Shown: positions 8,430 to 17,052 of the stretch, piece by piece
How positions within the stretch are numbered: the first letter of the stretch is position 1
How the letters are laid out: each line of letters begins with the position of its first letter
NCBI GenBank assembly: GCA_944387865.1
Contig: CALXGN010000002.1
Location: forward strand, 124,001-188,000
DNA: 64,000 nt
Direction: 5' to 3'
DNA from: Scatomorpha stercorigallinarum
Lineage (GTDB): Bacteria; Bacillota; Clostridia; Oscillospirales; Oscillospiraceae
Notes under the pieces: generated by a model
The model's database searches: none
Told to the model about the DNA's origin: nothing
Seen by the model: only the letters and a program-made list of their open reading frames with translations
Position numbers and translations under genes: made by a program

Positions 8430-9059
8430 ATGAGCAACGTGCACGTATTCGACCACCCGCTGATCCAGCACAAGCTGAGCATCCTGCGCGACAAGGACAC
8501 GGGGGCCAAGGCCTTCCGCGAGCTCGTCAGCGAGATCGCCACGCTGATGTGCTATGAGGCCACCCGCGACCTGCCGATGGAGGAGGTCCTCATCGAGACC
8601 CCCGTGGCCACCGCGAAGTGCCGCCACATCGCCGGCAAGAAGCTGGCCATCGTCCCCATCCTCCGCGCCGGGCTCGGCATGGTGGACGGCATGTTCACCC
8701 TGATGCCGAACGTCAAGGTGGGCCACATCGGCCTCTACCGCGACCCGCAGACGCTGGAGCCCGTGAAGTATTACTACAAGATGCCGCCCGACATCAGTGA
8801 GCGCGACGTCATCATCGTCGACCCCATGCTGGCCACCGGCGGCAGCGCCGCCGCCGCGGCCATGTTCCTCAAGGAGGACGGCGTGAAGCACATCAAGCTG
8901 ATGAGCATCATCGCCGCGCCGGAGGGCGTGCAGCGTATGCAGAGCGAGCACCCGGACGTGGACATCTTCGTCGCCGCCCTCGACGACCACCTCAACGACC
9001 ACGGCTACATCGTCCCCGGCCTCGGCGACGCCGGCGACCGCATCTTCGGCACGAAATAA
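8430..9059 (+). CDS. upp: Uracil phosphoribosyltransferase
   Basis: Upp converts uracil and PRPP to UMP in pyrimidine salvage. The 209-residue length is standard. It shows IVPILRAGLGMVDG, YRDPQTLEPVKYYYKMP and the PRPP-binding loop VIIVDPMLATGGSAAAA, and ends with the uracil-binding region GYIVPGLGDAGDRIFGT. The ATG at 8430 has AGAGGAG upstream; an earlier in-frame start at 8391 overlaps tsaB and lacks family similarity. It is probably the last gene of the tsaE operon, with a terminator at 9161. Confidence 0.97.
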   Translation: MSNVHVFDHPLIQHKLSILRDKDTGAKAFRELVSEIATLMCYEATRDLPMEEVLIETPVATAKCRHIAGKKLAIVPILRAGLGMVDGMFTLMPNVKVGHIGLYRDPQTLEPVKYYYKMPPDISERDVIIVDPMLATGGSAAAAAMFLKEDGVKHIKLMSIIAAPEGVQRMQSEHPDVDIFVAALDDHLNDHGYIVPGLGDAGDRIFGTK

Positions 9060-9079
9060 CCACACTGCCGGCGGGCATA

Positions 9080-9521
9080 GCAGGGCAAGACCCTGCGACC
9101 CACGTGCCACCCCATTTCTTTGGTCTTGCCCAAAGAAACGGGTGTGGCGCCCCAAAGAAAAACGCTCCGGTGCGAATCGGAGCGTTTTTTGCGTGTTTTT
9201 ACAGGTTTCAAGTTATCAAAAGTGGTCATCCCGTCGGTGAATGAGTTTATTGCATCGCCGACCGTGCGTTGCTTCGCTTACGCTCGCGGCACTGCCAATC
9301 TTCATCTCGTTAGCGGCGCGAGCGTAAGCGAAGCCGACCGCGGTCGCCAGACTGCGTCTGGAGGCATCTGCCTGCGGCCCGCTTTACTGAAAGGGTTCCG
9401 TCAACGCGGCGCGCAGCGCAAATACCAGCGGCCGTTGGACGCCTTTGGAGTCTGAGGGGTTTCTTTTGGCAAGACCAAAAGAAATCTCTCAGAAATGGGT
9501 CGCAGGGACGAACGTCCCTGC
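9080..9521. repeat. Mosaic palindromic repeat element, copy A
   Basis: The gap between upp and the B3/4 gene is filled by a composite repeat. It opens with the hairpin GCAGGG-CAAGA-CCCTGC (9080-9096) and closes with GCAGGGACG-AA-CGTCCCTGC (9502-9521). Inside each end sits a hairpin of the TTTCTTT family (9115-9138 and 9470-9494), pointing inward as terminal inverted repeats. The middle contains a CTTCGCTTACGCTCGCGGCA module, its near-reverse copy, and a CAGACTGCGTCTGG palindrome. The same modules recur at 17, 29, 46, 48, 52 and 57 kb. Short ORFs across it are not credible genes. Confidence 0.85.
9161..9191 (+). terminator. Terminator downstream of upp
   Basis: The stem AACGCTCCG (9161-9169) pairs with CGGAGCGTT (9178-9186) and runs into T residues. 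It lies about 100 bases after the upp stop, inside repeat copy A, so the repeat may supply the terminator. Confidence 0.75.
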
Positions 9522-9539
9522 ATCCCGCCCGCTGGGCGT

Positions 9540-10250
9540 TTATATATCCGCCTCGAATACGGGGTTATCCTTATCGACCAGGCCGACGGCGGTCTTGGCG
9601 CCAAAGAGGGTTTCCAGGTAGCGCGCGAGGTCCGAGCGGGCGGCGAGGGTGCGCTCGTAGTTGACGCTGCGGAAGCCGTCGATGGGGAAGAGCAGGTCGC
9701 GCGTCTGCTCGGTGATCTTGCCGATCTCGCTCTGGCGCCAGGTCCAGCGGCGCGTGCGCACCTGGCCGTTGGAGACATAGACGACCTCGCCCGGCTCGGG
9801 GACCTCCGCCTCGCCGCCGCCGAAGGGCACGAAGGTGTCCCCCTCGCGGGCGGGGCGCACCTCCAGCGCGCGCTCCACGGTGCCCATGTCGTGCGCGCCG
9901 ATGGGGATGTCGTATTTGAGCGACACGGCGTTGCCGATGTCCACCACGGGGCTGATCTCCGGGAAGCCCTTGCCCTTGGCTATGCGTGTGAGCAGGGCCT
10001 CTATGGAGCACATGAACTTGTTGGGGTTGATGCCCAGCGCGCGGAAGGCGTCCCGGTAGGGGGCGATCTCCGGCAGCTCCTTCACCTTCAGGCCGCCGAA
10101 GCGCGCCTCGCTCTCGGCGATGCTCTCGTGCAGCAGGCGGGAGACTTCCTCTATGGGGCGGGTGTTGTCCGCGCCGCGCACGGCCACCACGCCGAAGCAG
10201 GCGTCCGGCAGCTTTTCAAAGACCTCGCCGGCCACTTCAAATCTCATCAT
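9540..10250 (-). CDS. B3/B4 tRNA-binding domain protein
   Basis: The 236-residue protein matches the B3/B4 domain that occurs in the beta subunit of phenylalanyl-tRNA synthetase and as stand-alone proteins. Recognisable parts are YRDAFRALGINPNKFMCSIEALLTRIAKGKGFP and the later ISPVVDIGNAVSLKYDIPIGAHD. Stand-alone members are thought to bind or edit mischarged tRNA, but the function is not settled. The start overlaps the end of the YhaN-like gene (ATGATG), so it is the last gene of a four-gene operon with the YhaO/YhaN-like pair and ymdB. Confidence 0.85.
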   Translation of the reverse strand: MMRFEVAGEVFEKLPDACFGVVAVRGADNTRPIEEVSRLLHESIAESEARFGGLKVKELPEIAPYRDAFRALGINPNKFMCSIEALLTRIAKGKGFPEISPVVDIGNAVSLKYDIPIGAHDMGTVERALEVRPAREGDTFVPFGGGEAEVPEPGEVVYVSNGQVRTRRWTWRQSEIGKITEQTRDLLFPIDGFRSVNYERTLAARSDLARYLETLFGAKTAVGLVDKDNPVFEADI

Positions 10251-12163
10251 TTTACCTTTTCCTCCTCTGTCAATGTGTCCGAACAGGTGAAGAGTATCAC
10301 CTGGCGTTTTTCCGCGATCTCCTGCAGCAGCTCCATCACGCGCGCGCGGCGCTCGCCGTCCACGTAGGCGAGGGCGTCGTCGAGCACGATGGGGCAGGGC
10401 TCCTCCGCCGGCAGCGTCAGGTCCACGATGGCCAGGCGCAGCGCCAGATAGAGCGCATCCGCCGCGCCGGCGCTCATATAGAGGCTGTCGCGCTGCTCGG
10501 CGTCCCCCGTCAGGCGGGCGGTGACGCTGAAATCGCGCGAGACGGCCACGGCGTCGTAGCGCCCGCCGGTGATGCGGGCGAGGTACTGTGCCGCGCGCCG
10601 CCCGAGGGCCGGGGAGAAGCGGAGCTGCAGCTCGGCGTCGGCCGCCTTCAGGGCCTCCACGGCCAGGGATATGGCCTCGTACTGCCCCTCCAGGCGCTGC
10701 ACGTGCTCGCGCTTTTCCATCAGCTCCGAGCGCAGGGCCATGTGGTCGCCGCCGGCGGCGGCCGCGCCCGTCAGCTCCGATACGGAAGTGCGCAGCAGGG
10801 CGATGCGCGCGTTCAGCGCCGAGAGCTCGCGGGCCTTGAGGGCGTCCGCCGGCGTGTCGGAGGGCGCGACGTACTCCTCCTGCGCGCGGAGGGCGGCCTC
10901 GCGCGCAGCGGAGAGCTCCTGCGACGTGAGCGCTTCGCGGCGGCGCGCGGACTCGGCGGCGCGGCAGCGCTCGCCGTGCGCGGCAGCTAGGGCGGCGATA
11001 TCCGCGGCGGAGGCGGCGCCGTATTTGCCCAGCAGGCGCTGCAGCTCGGCGGCGGCGCGCTCCGCGGCGCGGCGGGACTTGCCGTATTCCACGCCCCGCC
11101 AGACGGCGAGGGCGGCGAAAACGGCCGCCCCGGCGGCGATGTACCAGTTCAGCAGCGCGCCCAATATGACGCAGGCGGCGGCCAGCGCGGCCAGGAGCGC
11201 GAGCGGCAGGATGCCCGGGCGTTTTTTCGCCTCGGCGGCGAGCTTTTCCGCGCGTGCGCGCTCGCCCTCCGCCTTTTCCGCGGCCTCGGCGGCGGAGAGG
11301 CCGCCGAACACGCCGCCTGCGGCTTCAGCCTCCGCGCGCGCGGCCTCGGAGAGAGCCACGCGGTGGGCGGCCTCCGCGCGCTCGCTGCGCTCGCGCGCCT
11401 CCATCAGGGCCTGGGAAAGGCCCAGCCGCGCGGAGGCGCGGCTCGCGTCCAGCGCCTTTTGCCGCTCTTCGGCCTCGCGCTCGCGCAGTTCCAGCTCCGC
11501 CGTGCGCCGCTCCAGGTCGTTCACGGTAGCGGACACGCGCCCGAGCTGCGCTTCGCCCTCGGCGATCTCCGATTCCAGCGCGGGGATCGCGCCGCGGCGG
11601 TTATATCTGCGCCGGCGCTGCCATTCGCGGAGCTGCGCGTCCGCTTCCGACCAGCTCGCGCCCTCCTCCTCGCCGGTGGAGACCACGGAGACTATGCGTT
11701 TTTCAAGCTCGGCGGAGCCGCTTATCGCGCTCTCGCCCTGGCCGATGAAGGCGCTGCGGCGGAAGACCTCGCGCGTCGCGCCCGTGAGCGCTTCGCCGGC
11801 GGAGGCCCCGTCCAGCCCCGGGACGCGCTCCTCCGTGCCGGTGTAGACGGCGGAGAACTCGCGCATGGGCGCGTTGGCGGCTTTGGTCGAGCGGCGCAGG
11901 GTGATGTCCCGCCCGGCGTGGCTTATGTCCATCTCACCGGCCATGGGGGCGCCGCTCCAGGGGGCGTATTTCAGCTTGTCCGGCAGGTGGCCGGAGCGCG
12001 CGCGCTCAGAGCTGTCCACGCCGTAGAGCATGGCGCGGATGAAGGCGCACCAGGTGCTCTTGCCGCTCTCGTTCGGGGCGGCGATGACGTTCAGCCCCGG
12101 CTTGAGCTCCAGCGTTTTGCCGTCGAGGCAGCCGAAGGAGGCGGTCATGCGTTTTATTATCAA
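10247..12163 (-). CDS. SbcC/YhaN-like SMC-type ATPase
   Basis: This is an SMC/Rad50-like ATPase of 638 residues. The N-terminal half-domain has Walker A APNESGKST at residues 29-37 and the Q-loop FIGQGES. Long Ala/Glu/Arg coiled coils flank a hydrophobic stretch at about 320-360 that looks like two membrane segments. The C-terminal half has the signature region MSAGAADALYLALRLA and Walker B CPIVLDDALAYVD. Bacillus YhaN also carries a membrane stretch and is paired with the nuclease YhaO, as here, with the YhaO-like gene overlapping by four bases just upstream. A membrane-tethered DNA end-processing complex is the likely role. Confidence 0.85.
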   Translation of the reverse strand: MIIKRMTASFGCLDGKTLELKPGLNVIAAPNESGKSTWCAFIRAMLYGVDSSERARSGHLPDKLKYAPWSGAPMAGEMDISHAGRDITLRRSTKAANAPMREFSAVYTGTEERVPGLDGASAGEALTGATREVFRRSAFIGQGESAISGSAELEKRIVSVVSTGEEEGASWSEADAQLREWQRRRRYNRRGAIPALESEIAEGEAQLGRVSATVNDLERRTAELELREREAEERQKALDASRASARLGLSQALMEARERSERAEAAHRVALSEAARAEAEAAGGVFGGLSAAEAAEKAEGERARAEKLAAEAKKRPGILPLALLAALAAACVILGALLNWYIAAGAAVFAALAVWRGVEYGKSRRAAERAAAELQRLLGKYGAASAADIAALAAAHGERCRAAESARRREALTSQELSAAREAALRAQEEYVAPSDTPADALKARELSALNARIALLRTSVSELTGAAAAGGDHMALRSELMEKREHVQRLEGQYEAISLAVEALKAADAELQLRFSPALGRRAAQYLARITGGRYDAVAVSRDFSVTARLTGDAEQRDSLYMSAGAADALYLALRLAIVDLTLPAEEPCPIVLDDALAYVDGERRARVMELLQEIAEKRQVILFTCSDTLTEEEKVK

Positions 12164-13245
12164 AGCTCCTCAGCCTCCTCCCGGCGCTCCAGCGCGGCCA
12201 GGCCCCAGCGGGCCGCGCGGTCGATGAGCTCGCGCTCGCCCTCGCTCTCCGCCGCGTCAAGGCGCTCTTTCAGTATGCGCAGGAAGTTTCCGCGCAGCGT
12301 GTCCTCCCCGGCGCGCGCCCAGACGTCGCGCCGCAGGCGCGTCTCGTCCCGCAGGCGGAGGGCGAAGCACTGCCCTTCGAGCGAGCGGCGCAGCGCGGCG
12401 ATGTCCGGTGGAGACTCCACCTCGCCGGTGAGGACGATTTTATAGCAGTTGCGCTCAGCGTCCGGCGGCAGCTCGACGGCCGCGCCGGCGCCGAGGTCGA
12501 ATGTGAGCGTCTCGTAGCGGCGGAGGCAGGTGGGGACGAAGGTTATTTTAGGCGTCCCACCGCCGATGTCGGCTATTATCATGCCCTTTTCGCCGCACTC
12601 GTCGTAGCCGCGTCCCTCCGGGCAGCCGGGCCAGGCGTAAGGCACGCGGCCGGCCGTGCGCGCGCCGCTGTAGGCGTGTATGTGGCCGAGGGCGACGTAG
12701 TCCATGCCGCTCTCGCCTATGTCGGCCTCGTAGATGGCGTTGTAGCGCGAGGCCTGCACGCCCACCTCGCCGTGGACGCACATTATGTTCAATATGCCCT
12801 CCTCCCGCGGCGCGTGGAAGCCGCGCAGGAGCGGCGGGCAATAGCGGTCCGTGAACGCGGCGCCGTAGACGCGCGCGTCCAGCTCCGGCAGGTCGATGAA
12901 GTCCAGCTCGGCGCGTTTGAAGATATAGGCGTTTTCCGGCAGGCGCATGCGGTCCCAGCGGCCGCCGAGGGCGTAGTAGTCGTGGTTGCCGGGGGAGATG
13001 ACCACCGGCACGGCGCACTCGGCGATGGCGGCGGAGAGGGCCTCCTCCGTCTCTGCGAAGGCCACGCCGCGGTCGAAAACGTCCCCGGCGAGGAGCACGA
13101 GCTGGGCCCCGCTCTCGGAGCGGAGGCGCGGCAGCGTGCGCAGCAGTTCGCGCTGCTCGCGCCGGCGGATGGCGGTTTTCTCCGCCGGCAGGCCCTCGAA
13201 CGGGCTGTCGAGGTGGAGGTCCGCCGCGTGAAGTATCCTTATCAA
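12160..13245 (-). CDS. YhaO/SbcD-like metallophosphoesterase (DNA repair nuclease)
   Basis: This calcineurin-type nuclease has 361 residues. Metal-binding motifs appear in family order: HAADLHLDSPF (residues 6-16), LAGDVFDRG, SPGNHDYY, MCVHGEV and ALGHIHAYSG. These match the Mre11/SbcD/YhaO group. It overlaps the YhaN-like ATPase gene downstream by four bases, which supports a two-subunit nuclease-ATPase complex. It also overlaps ymdB upstream by four bases. Confidence 0.9.
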   Translation of the reverse strand: MIRILHAADLHLDSPFEGLPAEKTAIRRREQRELLRTLPRLRSESGAQLVLLAGDVFDRGVAFAETEEALSAAIAECAVPVVISPGNHDYYALGGRWDRMRLPENAYIFKRAELDFIDLPELDARVYGAAFTDRYCPPLLRGFHAPREEGILNIMCVHGEVGVQASRYNAIYEADIGESGMDYVALGHIHAYSGARTAGRVPYAWPGCPEGRGYDECGEKGMIIADIGGGTPKITFVPTCLRRYETLTFDLGAGAAVELPPDAERNCYKIVLTGEVESPPDIAALRRSLEGQCFALRLRDETRLRRDVWARAGEDTLRGNFLRILKERLDAAESEGERELIDRAARWGLAALERREEAEEL

Positions 13246-14015
13246 GTGTATCTCACCGCCTCAGCGCGCAGGCATGCGCCGGTTTCAGTGTCTATTTCGA
13301 AGAGGGCGCCCTCGAGCTTGCCGGGGCCGGGCGCGCAGTCGTACCTTCGCGGCACGTCGCCGAGGAATTTGCCCACCGACTGCTCGCTCTTGATGCCGAG
13401 CACGCTGTCGAAGGCCCCCGTCATGCCGAGGTCGGTGATATAGCCCGTCCCGCGGGGGAAGATGCGCGCGTCCGAGGTCTGCACATGCGTGTGCGTGCCC
13501 CAGACGGCGCTGACGCGCCCGTCGAGGAAATAGGCCATGGCCAGCTTTTCGCTGGTGGCCTCGGCGTGGAAGTCCACGACGATCATCTTCGCCTCCTCGC
13601 GCTCCAGCAGGGCGTCCGCCACCAGGAAGGGGTTGTCCGTGTTGGCGTCCAGCGTGAAGCGGCCCATGAGGTTTATCACCACCAGCTTGCCGAAGGGCGT
13701 GCGGAAGGCGGCCGCGCCGCGCCCGGGGCACTGGGGGGCGTAGTTCGCCGGGCGCAGCACCACGGCGCTCTCGTCCAGATAGGGCTGCAGCTCCCAGCGC
13801 GTCCAGGTGTGGTTGCCGAGGGTTATGGCGTCCGCCCCGGCGGCGATGATGGTGTCCAGCTGCCGCGGCGTGGCCCCCACCACGTTGGCGTTTTCGCCGT
13901 TGACCACGACGAAGTCCGCCCCCAGCTCCCGGCGGATGCGGGAGAGGTTCTTTTCAATATAGTCGAGCCCCGTGGCGCCCACCACGTCGCCCACGGCCAG
14001 GACCCGGTAAGTCAT
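13242..14015 (-). CDS. ymdB: YmdB-family metallophosphoesterase
   Basis: YmdB hydrolyses 2',3'-cyclic nucleotides and influences biofilm and motility decisions in Bacillus. The 257-residue protein has the family motifs VGDVVGATG, VVNGENAN, LGNHTWT, VDFHAEATSEK and WGTHTHVQTSDARI, covering the dinuclear metal site. It is the first gene of the leftward operon and has its own promoter at 14059-14087. In many Firmicutes it follows rny; no rny is seen here. Confidence 0.93.
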   Translation of the reverse strand: MTYRVLAVGDVVGATGLDYIEKNLSRIRRELGADFVVVNGENANVVGATPRQLDTIIAAGADAITLGNHTWTRWELQPYLDESAVVLRPANYAPQCPGRGAAAFRTPFGKLVVINLMGRFTLDANTDNPFLVADALLEREEAKMIVVDFHAEATSEKLAMAYFLDGRVSAVWGTHTHVQTSDARIFPRGTGYITDLGMTGAFDSVLGIKSEQSVGKFLGDVPRRYDCAPGPGKLEGALFEIDTETGACLRAEAVRYT

Positions 14016-14058
14016 GCAGAAAACTCCTTTTCATGCCCAAAGAGCGAAGTATGACGCT

Positions 14059-14087
14059 ATTATATCCCCCGGCCACCCTTTGCGCAA
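14059..14087 (-). promoter_or_regulatory. ymdB operon promoter
   Basis: On the minus strand TTGCGC (14082-14087), a 17-base spacer and TATAAT (14059-14064) lie about 45 bases before the ymdB start. Confidence 0.75.
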
Positions 14088-14112
14088 GAGCATCTGTGCG
14101 CGCATCGCCGCG

Positions 14113-14148
14113 CAAAAAAAGGACCGGCCCGCGGGCCGGTCCTTTTTT
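14113..14148 (-). terminator. Terminator after rplL
   Basis: GGACCGGCCCGCGGGCCGGTCC at 14121-14142 is a perfect palindrome with A-runs on one side and T-runs on the other, so it works in both directions. It ends the rplJ-rplL transcript on the minus strand. It also marks the upstream limit of the ymdB operon. Confidence 0.9.
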
Positions 14149-14165
14149 ATATTGTTTGAGCGCGA

Positions 14166-14543
14166 TTACTTCAGCTCGACCTCGGCGCCAACGCCCTCGA
14201 GCTGCTTCTTGAGGGCCTCGGCCTCGTCCTTGGAGACGGCTTCCTTGATCTTGGCGGGCACGCCCTCGACGAGGGCCTTGGCCTCGGCGAGGCCCAGGCC
14301 GGTGATGGCGCGGACTTCCTTGATGACCTTGATCTTCTCGGCGCCGAAGCTCTTCATGACGACGTCGAACTCGGTCTTCTCCTCCTCGGCGGGAGCAGCG
14401 GCGGCGGCGCCGGCAGCGGGGGCGGCGACGGCGGCGGCAGAGACGCCGAAGGTCTCCTCCAGGGCATGGACGAGCTCGCTGAGCTCGAGGACGGACAGGG
14501 CCTTGATCTCCTCGATCATGGCGGTAACTTTTTCGCTGGCCAT
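14166..14543 (-). CDS. rplL: 50S ribosomal protein L7/L12
   Basis: This is the stalk protein that recruits translation factors to the ribosome. It has 125 residues. The N-terminal dimerisation domain includes IEEIKALSVLELSELVHALEE, followed by an Ala-rich hinge. The C-terminal domain has EKIKVIKEVRAITGLGLAEAKALVE. AGGAGG sits nine bases before the ATG. It follows rplJ by 41 bases and shares its leader-controlled promoter. Confidence 0.98.
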   Translation of the reverse strand: MASEKVTAMIEEIKALSVLELSELVHALEETFGVSAAAVAAPAAGAAAAAPAEEEKTEFDVVMKSFGAEKIKVIKEVRAITGLGLAEAKALVEGVPAKIKEAVSKDEAEALKKQLEGVGAEVELK

Positions 14544-14584
14544 TATAATTTCCTCCTGTTTATCAGTTTAGTAAGTGGCGCCGC

Positions 14585-15133
14585 TCACTCGGCGGCAGGG
14601 GCTTCCTCGGCGGGAGCTTCGCTGCTCTCGACGGTGCCGCCGTTCTTCTCGACGATCTGGCCGAGAACGACGGCGAGGCTGGTGATGGGGGCGAGCATGG
14701 TGCCCAGGACCTTCGCATAGAGCGCGTCCTTGCTGGGCAGCATGGCGATCTCGTCGATGTCCTCCTGGCTGAGCACCTGGCCGTCCATGAAGGCGGCCTT
14801 GATGTTGAAGCGGTCGCCCAGCTTCTTCGAGTACTCGCTGACGATGCGGATGGGCGCGATGGGGTCGGCGGCGCTGGTGGCAAGGGACGTGGTGCCGTTG
14901 AGCACGTGGTCCAGCCCGGAGAGCCCGGCCTTGTCCATGGCGAACTTCGTCAGCGTGTTCTTGACGACGCTGTACTCGACGGAGCTCTGGGAGAGCTCGC
15001 GGCGCAGCTGGGTGTCCTCCGCGACGGTGATGCCGCGGTAATCGACGATGACGCCGGCGCTGGCAGCCTGGAGACGAGCGGCGAGGGCCTCGACAACGGC
15101 CTGTTTTTCGCTCAGTATCTTAGCATTCGGCAT
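14585..15133 (-). CDS. rplJ: 50S ribosomal protein L10
   Basis: L10 anchors L7/L12 dimers to 23S rRNA. It has 182 residues beginning MPNAKILSEKQAVVEALAARL, with VIVDYRGITVAEDTQLRRELS and VVKNTLTKFAM. The C-terminus carries an acidic Ala/Glu/Pro tail. I take the ATG at 15133 from the family start. A GTG 15 bases upstream is in frame but overlaps the GGAGG. Expression is under an L10 leader: excess L10 or L10-L12 complex binds the leader and stops rplJ-rplL synthesis. Confidence 0.97.
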   Translation of the reverse strand: MPNAKILSEKQAVVEALAARLQAASAGVIVDYRGITVAEDTQLRRELSQSSVEYSVVKNTLTKFAMDKAGLSGLDHVLNGTTSLATSAADPIAPIRIVSEYSKKLGDRFNIKAAFMDGQVLSQEDIDEIAMLPSKDALYAKVLGTMLAPITSLAVVLGQIVEKNGGTVESSEAPAEEAPAAE

Positions 15134-15139
15134 TTTCTT

Positions 15140-15280
15140 GAGTTTCACCTCCGGCAGTATTCGTAAGCGCCCAAAAATAAACCCCCCGTGCGCAGAACAC
15201 GAGGGCAGAAAGCTATCATGAAGATGGCCGTCCTCGGCAGGACTTCCGCAAAAAGCCGCCTGCTGTCTTTGGAGCGCCAC
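15140..15280 (-). ncRNA. Ribosomal protein L10 leader (autoregulatory mRNA leader)
   Basis: Read on the minus strand, the region between promoter and rplJ contains the typical L10-leader elements: CAAAGACAGCAGGCGG, then CCTGCCGAGGACGG. A hairpin near 15185-15207 (CCCTCGTG...CACGGGG) follows, with T-rich sequence, which would be the attenuator. The order matches the Firmicutes L10 leader family. The exact limits are approximate. Confidence 0.85.
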
Positions 15281-15283
15281 AAT

Positions 15284-15312
15284 AATTTATCAGCATTTGG
15301 GCAGATTGTCAA
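15284..15312 (-). promoter_or_regulatory. rplJ-rplL promoter
   Basis: Minus-strand TTGACA (15307-15312), a 17-base spacer and TAAATT (15284-15289) sit directly upstream of the L10 leader. Confidence 0.85.
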
Positions 15313-15395
15313 TAGGGAATTTCACATTTTCCCGCCCTCTTCCATTGCCGCGGGGAATGTGATAAAATCAGATGACTACCGGACAGGAGGCAGGC

Positions 15396-16097
15396 ATGGA
15401 GGAGATACTGCGCGCGGGCTTTGCGGAGCTGGGGCTGCCGCTGGACGCGGAGGCGCTGCGGCGCTTCCGCTCATATTACGAATACCTCACGGAGCGCAAC
15501 CGGGAGATGAACCTCACCGCCATCGCCGGCGAGGAACAGACCGCGCGGCTGCACTTCCTGGACTGCTGCGCGCTGCTGGCGGCGGCGGACTTCACCCGCC
15601 GGCGGGTGATAGACGTCGGCTCCGGCGCGGGCTTCCCCGGGCTGCCGCTGAAGATCGCCGCACCGGGCATGGACATCACGCTGCTGGACAGCCTCGGCAA
15701 GCGCACGGATTTCCTGAGCGCGGCGGCGCGGCTGCTGGGGCTGGAGGGCGTGACGGTGGTCTGCGCGCGGGCGGAGGAGGCCCCGCCGGAGCTGCGAGAA
15801 GGCTTTGACATCGCCGTCTCCCGCGCCGTGGCGCGGCTGAACGTGCTCTGCGAGCTCTGTTTGCCCTTCGTGCGGCCGGGCGGGCTGTTCATCGCCATGA
15901 AGGGCCCGGACTGCGCCGAAGAGCTCGCCGAAGCGCGCGGCGCCATCCGCGAGCTGGGCGGCGGAGAGGCGCGCATCGCGCCCTACGCCGTGCCGGGCAC
16001 GGAGCTGCGCCACGCGGCGGTGATAATTGAAAAGTCCGCCCCCACGCCGGCGACCTATCCCCGGCGCTGGGCGAAGATAAGCAAAAAGCCGCTGTGA
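15396..16097 (+). CDS. rsmG: 16S rRNA (guanine527-N7)-methyltransferase
   Basis: RsmG (GidB) methylates G527 of 16S rRNA; its loss gives low-level streptomycin resistance. The protein has 233 residues with NREMNLTAI near the N-terminus, the SAM-binding motif VIDVGSGAGFPGLPLKI, LLDSLGKRTDFL and VSRAVARLNVLCEL. The ATG at 15396 has AGGAGG seven bases upstream; the earlier in-frame ATG at 15372 lacks a site. It diverges from rplJ. It is not linked here to mnmE or mnmG. Confidence 0.95.
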   Translation: MEEILRAGFAELGLPLDAEALRRFRSYYEYLTERNREMNLTAIAGEEQTARLHFLDCCALLAAADFTRRRVIDVGSGAGFPGLPLKIAAPGMDITLLDSLGKRTDFLSAAARLLGLEGVTVVCARAEEAPPELREGFDIAVSRAVARLNVLCELCLPFVRPGGLFIAMKGPDCAEELAEARGAIRELGGGEARIAPYAVPGTELRHAAVIIEKSAPTPATYPRRWAKISKKPL

Positions 16098-16144
16098 GGG
16101 GCCTCGCGCCCCAACGGCATGGCACCGCGACCAAGGAGGCTCAC

Positions 16145-17002
16145 ATGAAACGGACCCTTGCCCTGATACTGGCCCTCTGCCTGCTCGCGCCGCTCTGCAC
16201 GGCGGCGGCGGACGGAGGCACGGCGCGCGCCGTCATCGGCGCGGACCTCAACGAGGAGCAGACCGCCGGCGTATACGCCGCCTTCGGCGTGGAGCGCGGC
16301 AGCGTCACGGAGCTGACGGTGACCAACGCCGACGAGCGCGAATACCTGGACGGCCTGGTGGACAGCGGCGTGCTGGGCACGCACGCCATCTCCTGCGCGT
16401 ACGTCGAGCTGCTGCCCGAGGGCTCGGGCCTGGAGGTGACGGCGGAGAACGTCAACTGGTGCACGCCGGAGATGTATGTCAGCGCGTTGGCCACGGCCGG
16501 CATCACGGACGCGCGGGTGAAGGTGGCGGCGCCCTTCGCCGTCTCCGGCACCGCGGCGCTGACTGGCGTTTACCTGGCCTATGAGGACATCACGGGCGAG
16601 GAGCTGAGCGAGGAGGCCAAGCGCGTCAGCAGCCAGGAGCTGACGGTGACGGCCTCGCTCTCGGACAGCATCGGCAGCCTGGGCTCGGTGGAGATCATCA
16701 ACGAGCTGAAACTGCTGCTGGACGAGACGCGGGATATGACGGACGAGGAGCTGCGCGCGGAGATCGCCCGCATCGCCGCCGAGGCCGGCGTGGAGCTGAA
16801 CGGCTCGCAGGTGGGCCAGCTGGTGACGCTCTGCCGCGCGCTGGAAAAGCTCGACCCGGACGCCCTGCGGGAAAAGGTGCAGTCCGTGCAGGAGACCCTG
16901 CGCGGCCTGGGCGCGGCGCTGGAAAAGGCCGGCGGCTTCTTCCAGCGGGTGATAGACGCCGTCAACTCCGTCATCGACTTCTTCCGCGGCCTCTTCACCT
17001 GA
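16145..17002 (+). CDS. DUF1002 family secreted protein (YpuA-like)
   Basis: This exported protein of 285 residues has the signal peptide MKRTLALILALCLLAPLCTA. Its sequence fits the DUF1002/YpuA family, with IGADLNEEQTAGVYAAFGV, CAYVELLPEGSGLEVTAENV and VAAPFAVSGTAALTGVYLAYE. The C-terminus has repeated Leu/Glu helices. The function of the family is unknown. AAGGAGG lies seven bases before the ATG, and the gene follows rsmG by 47 bases and may be co-transcribed. Confidence 0.8.
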   Translation: MKRTLALILALCLLAPLCTAAADGGTARAVIGADLNEEQTAGVYAAFGVERGSVTELTVTNADEREYLDGLVDSGVLGTHAISCAYVELLPEGSGLEVTAENVNWCTPEMYVSALATAGITDARVKVAAPFAVSGTAALTGVYLAYEDITGEELSEEAKRVSSQELTVTASLSDSIGSLGSVEIINELKLLLDETRDMTDEELRAEIARIAAEAGVELNGSQVGQLVTLCRALEKLDPDALREKVQSVQETLRGLGAALEKAGGFFQRVIDAVNSVIDFFRGLFT

Positions 17003-17052
17003 CCAGGCTGCGCCTGGAGGCAGAGGCCGCCGCGTAGCGGCGGCAGGCGGGA

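Noticed and set aside
9120..9455. Short frames in the repeats that share peptides such as GFFLTRQKE and VVIPSSDGFARRRP.
   Set aside because: The peptide similarity follows from the DNA repeats being similar. Frames are broken differently in each copy, occur on either strand and run through hairpins. They are not genes.
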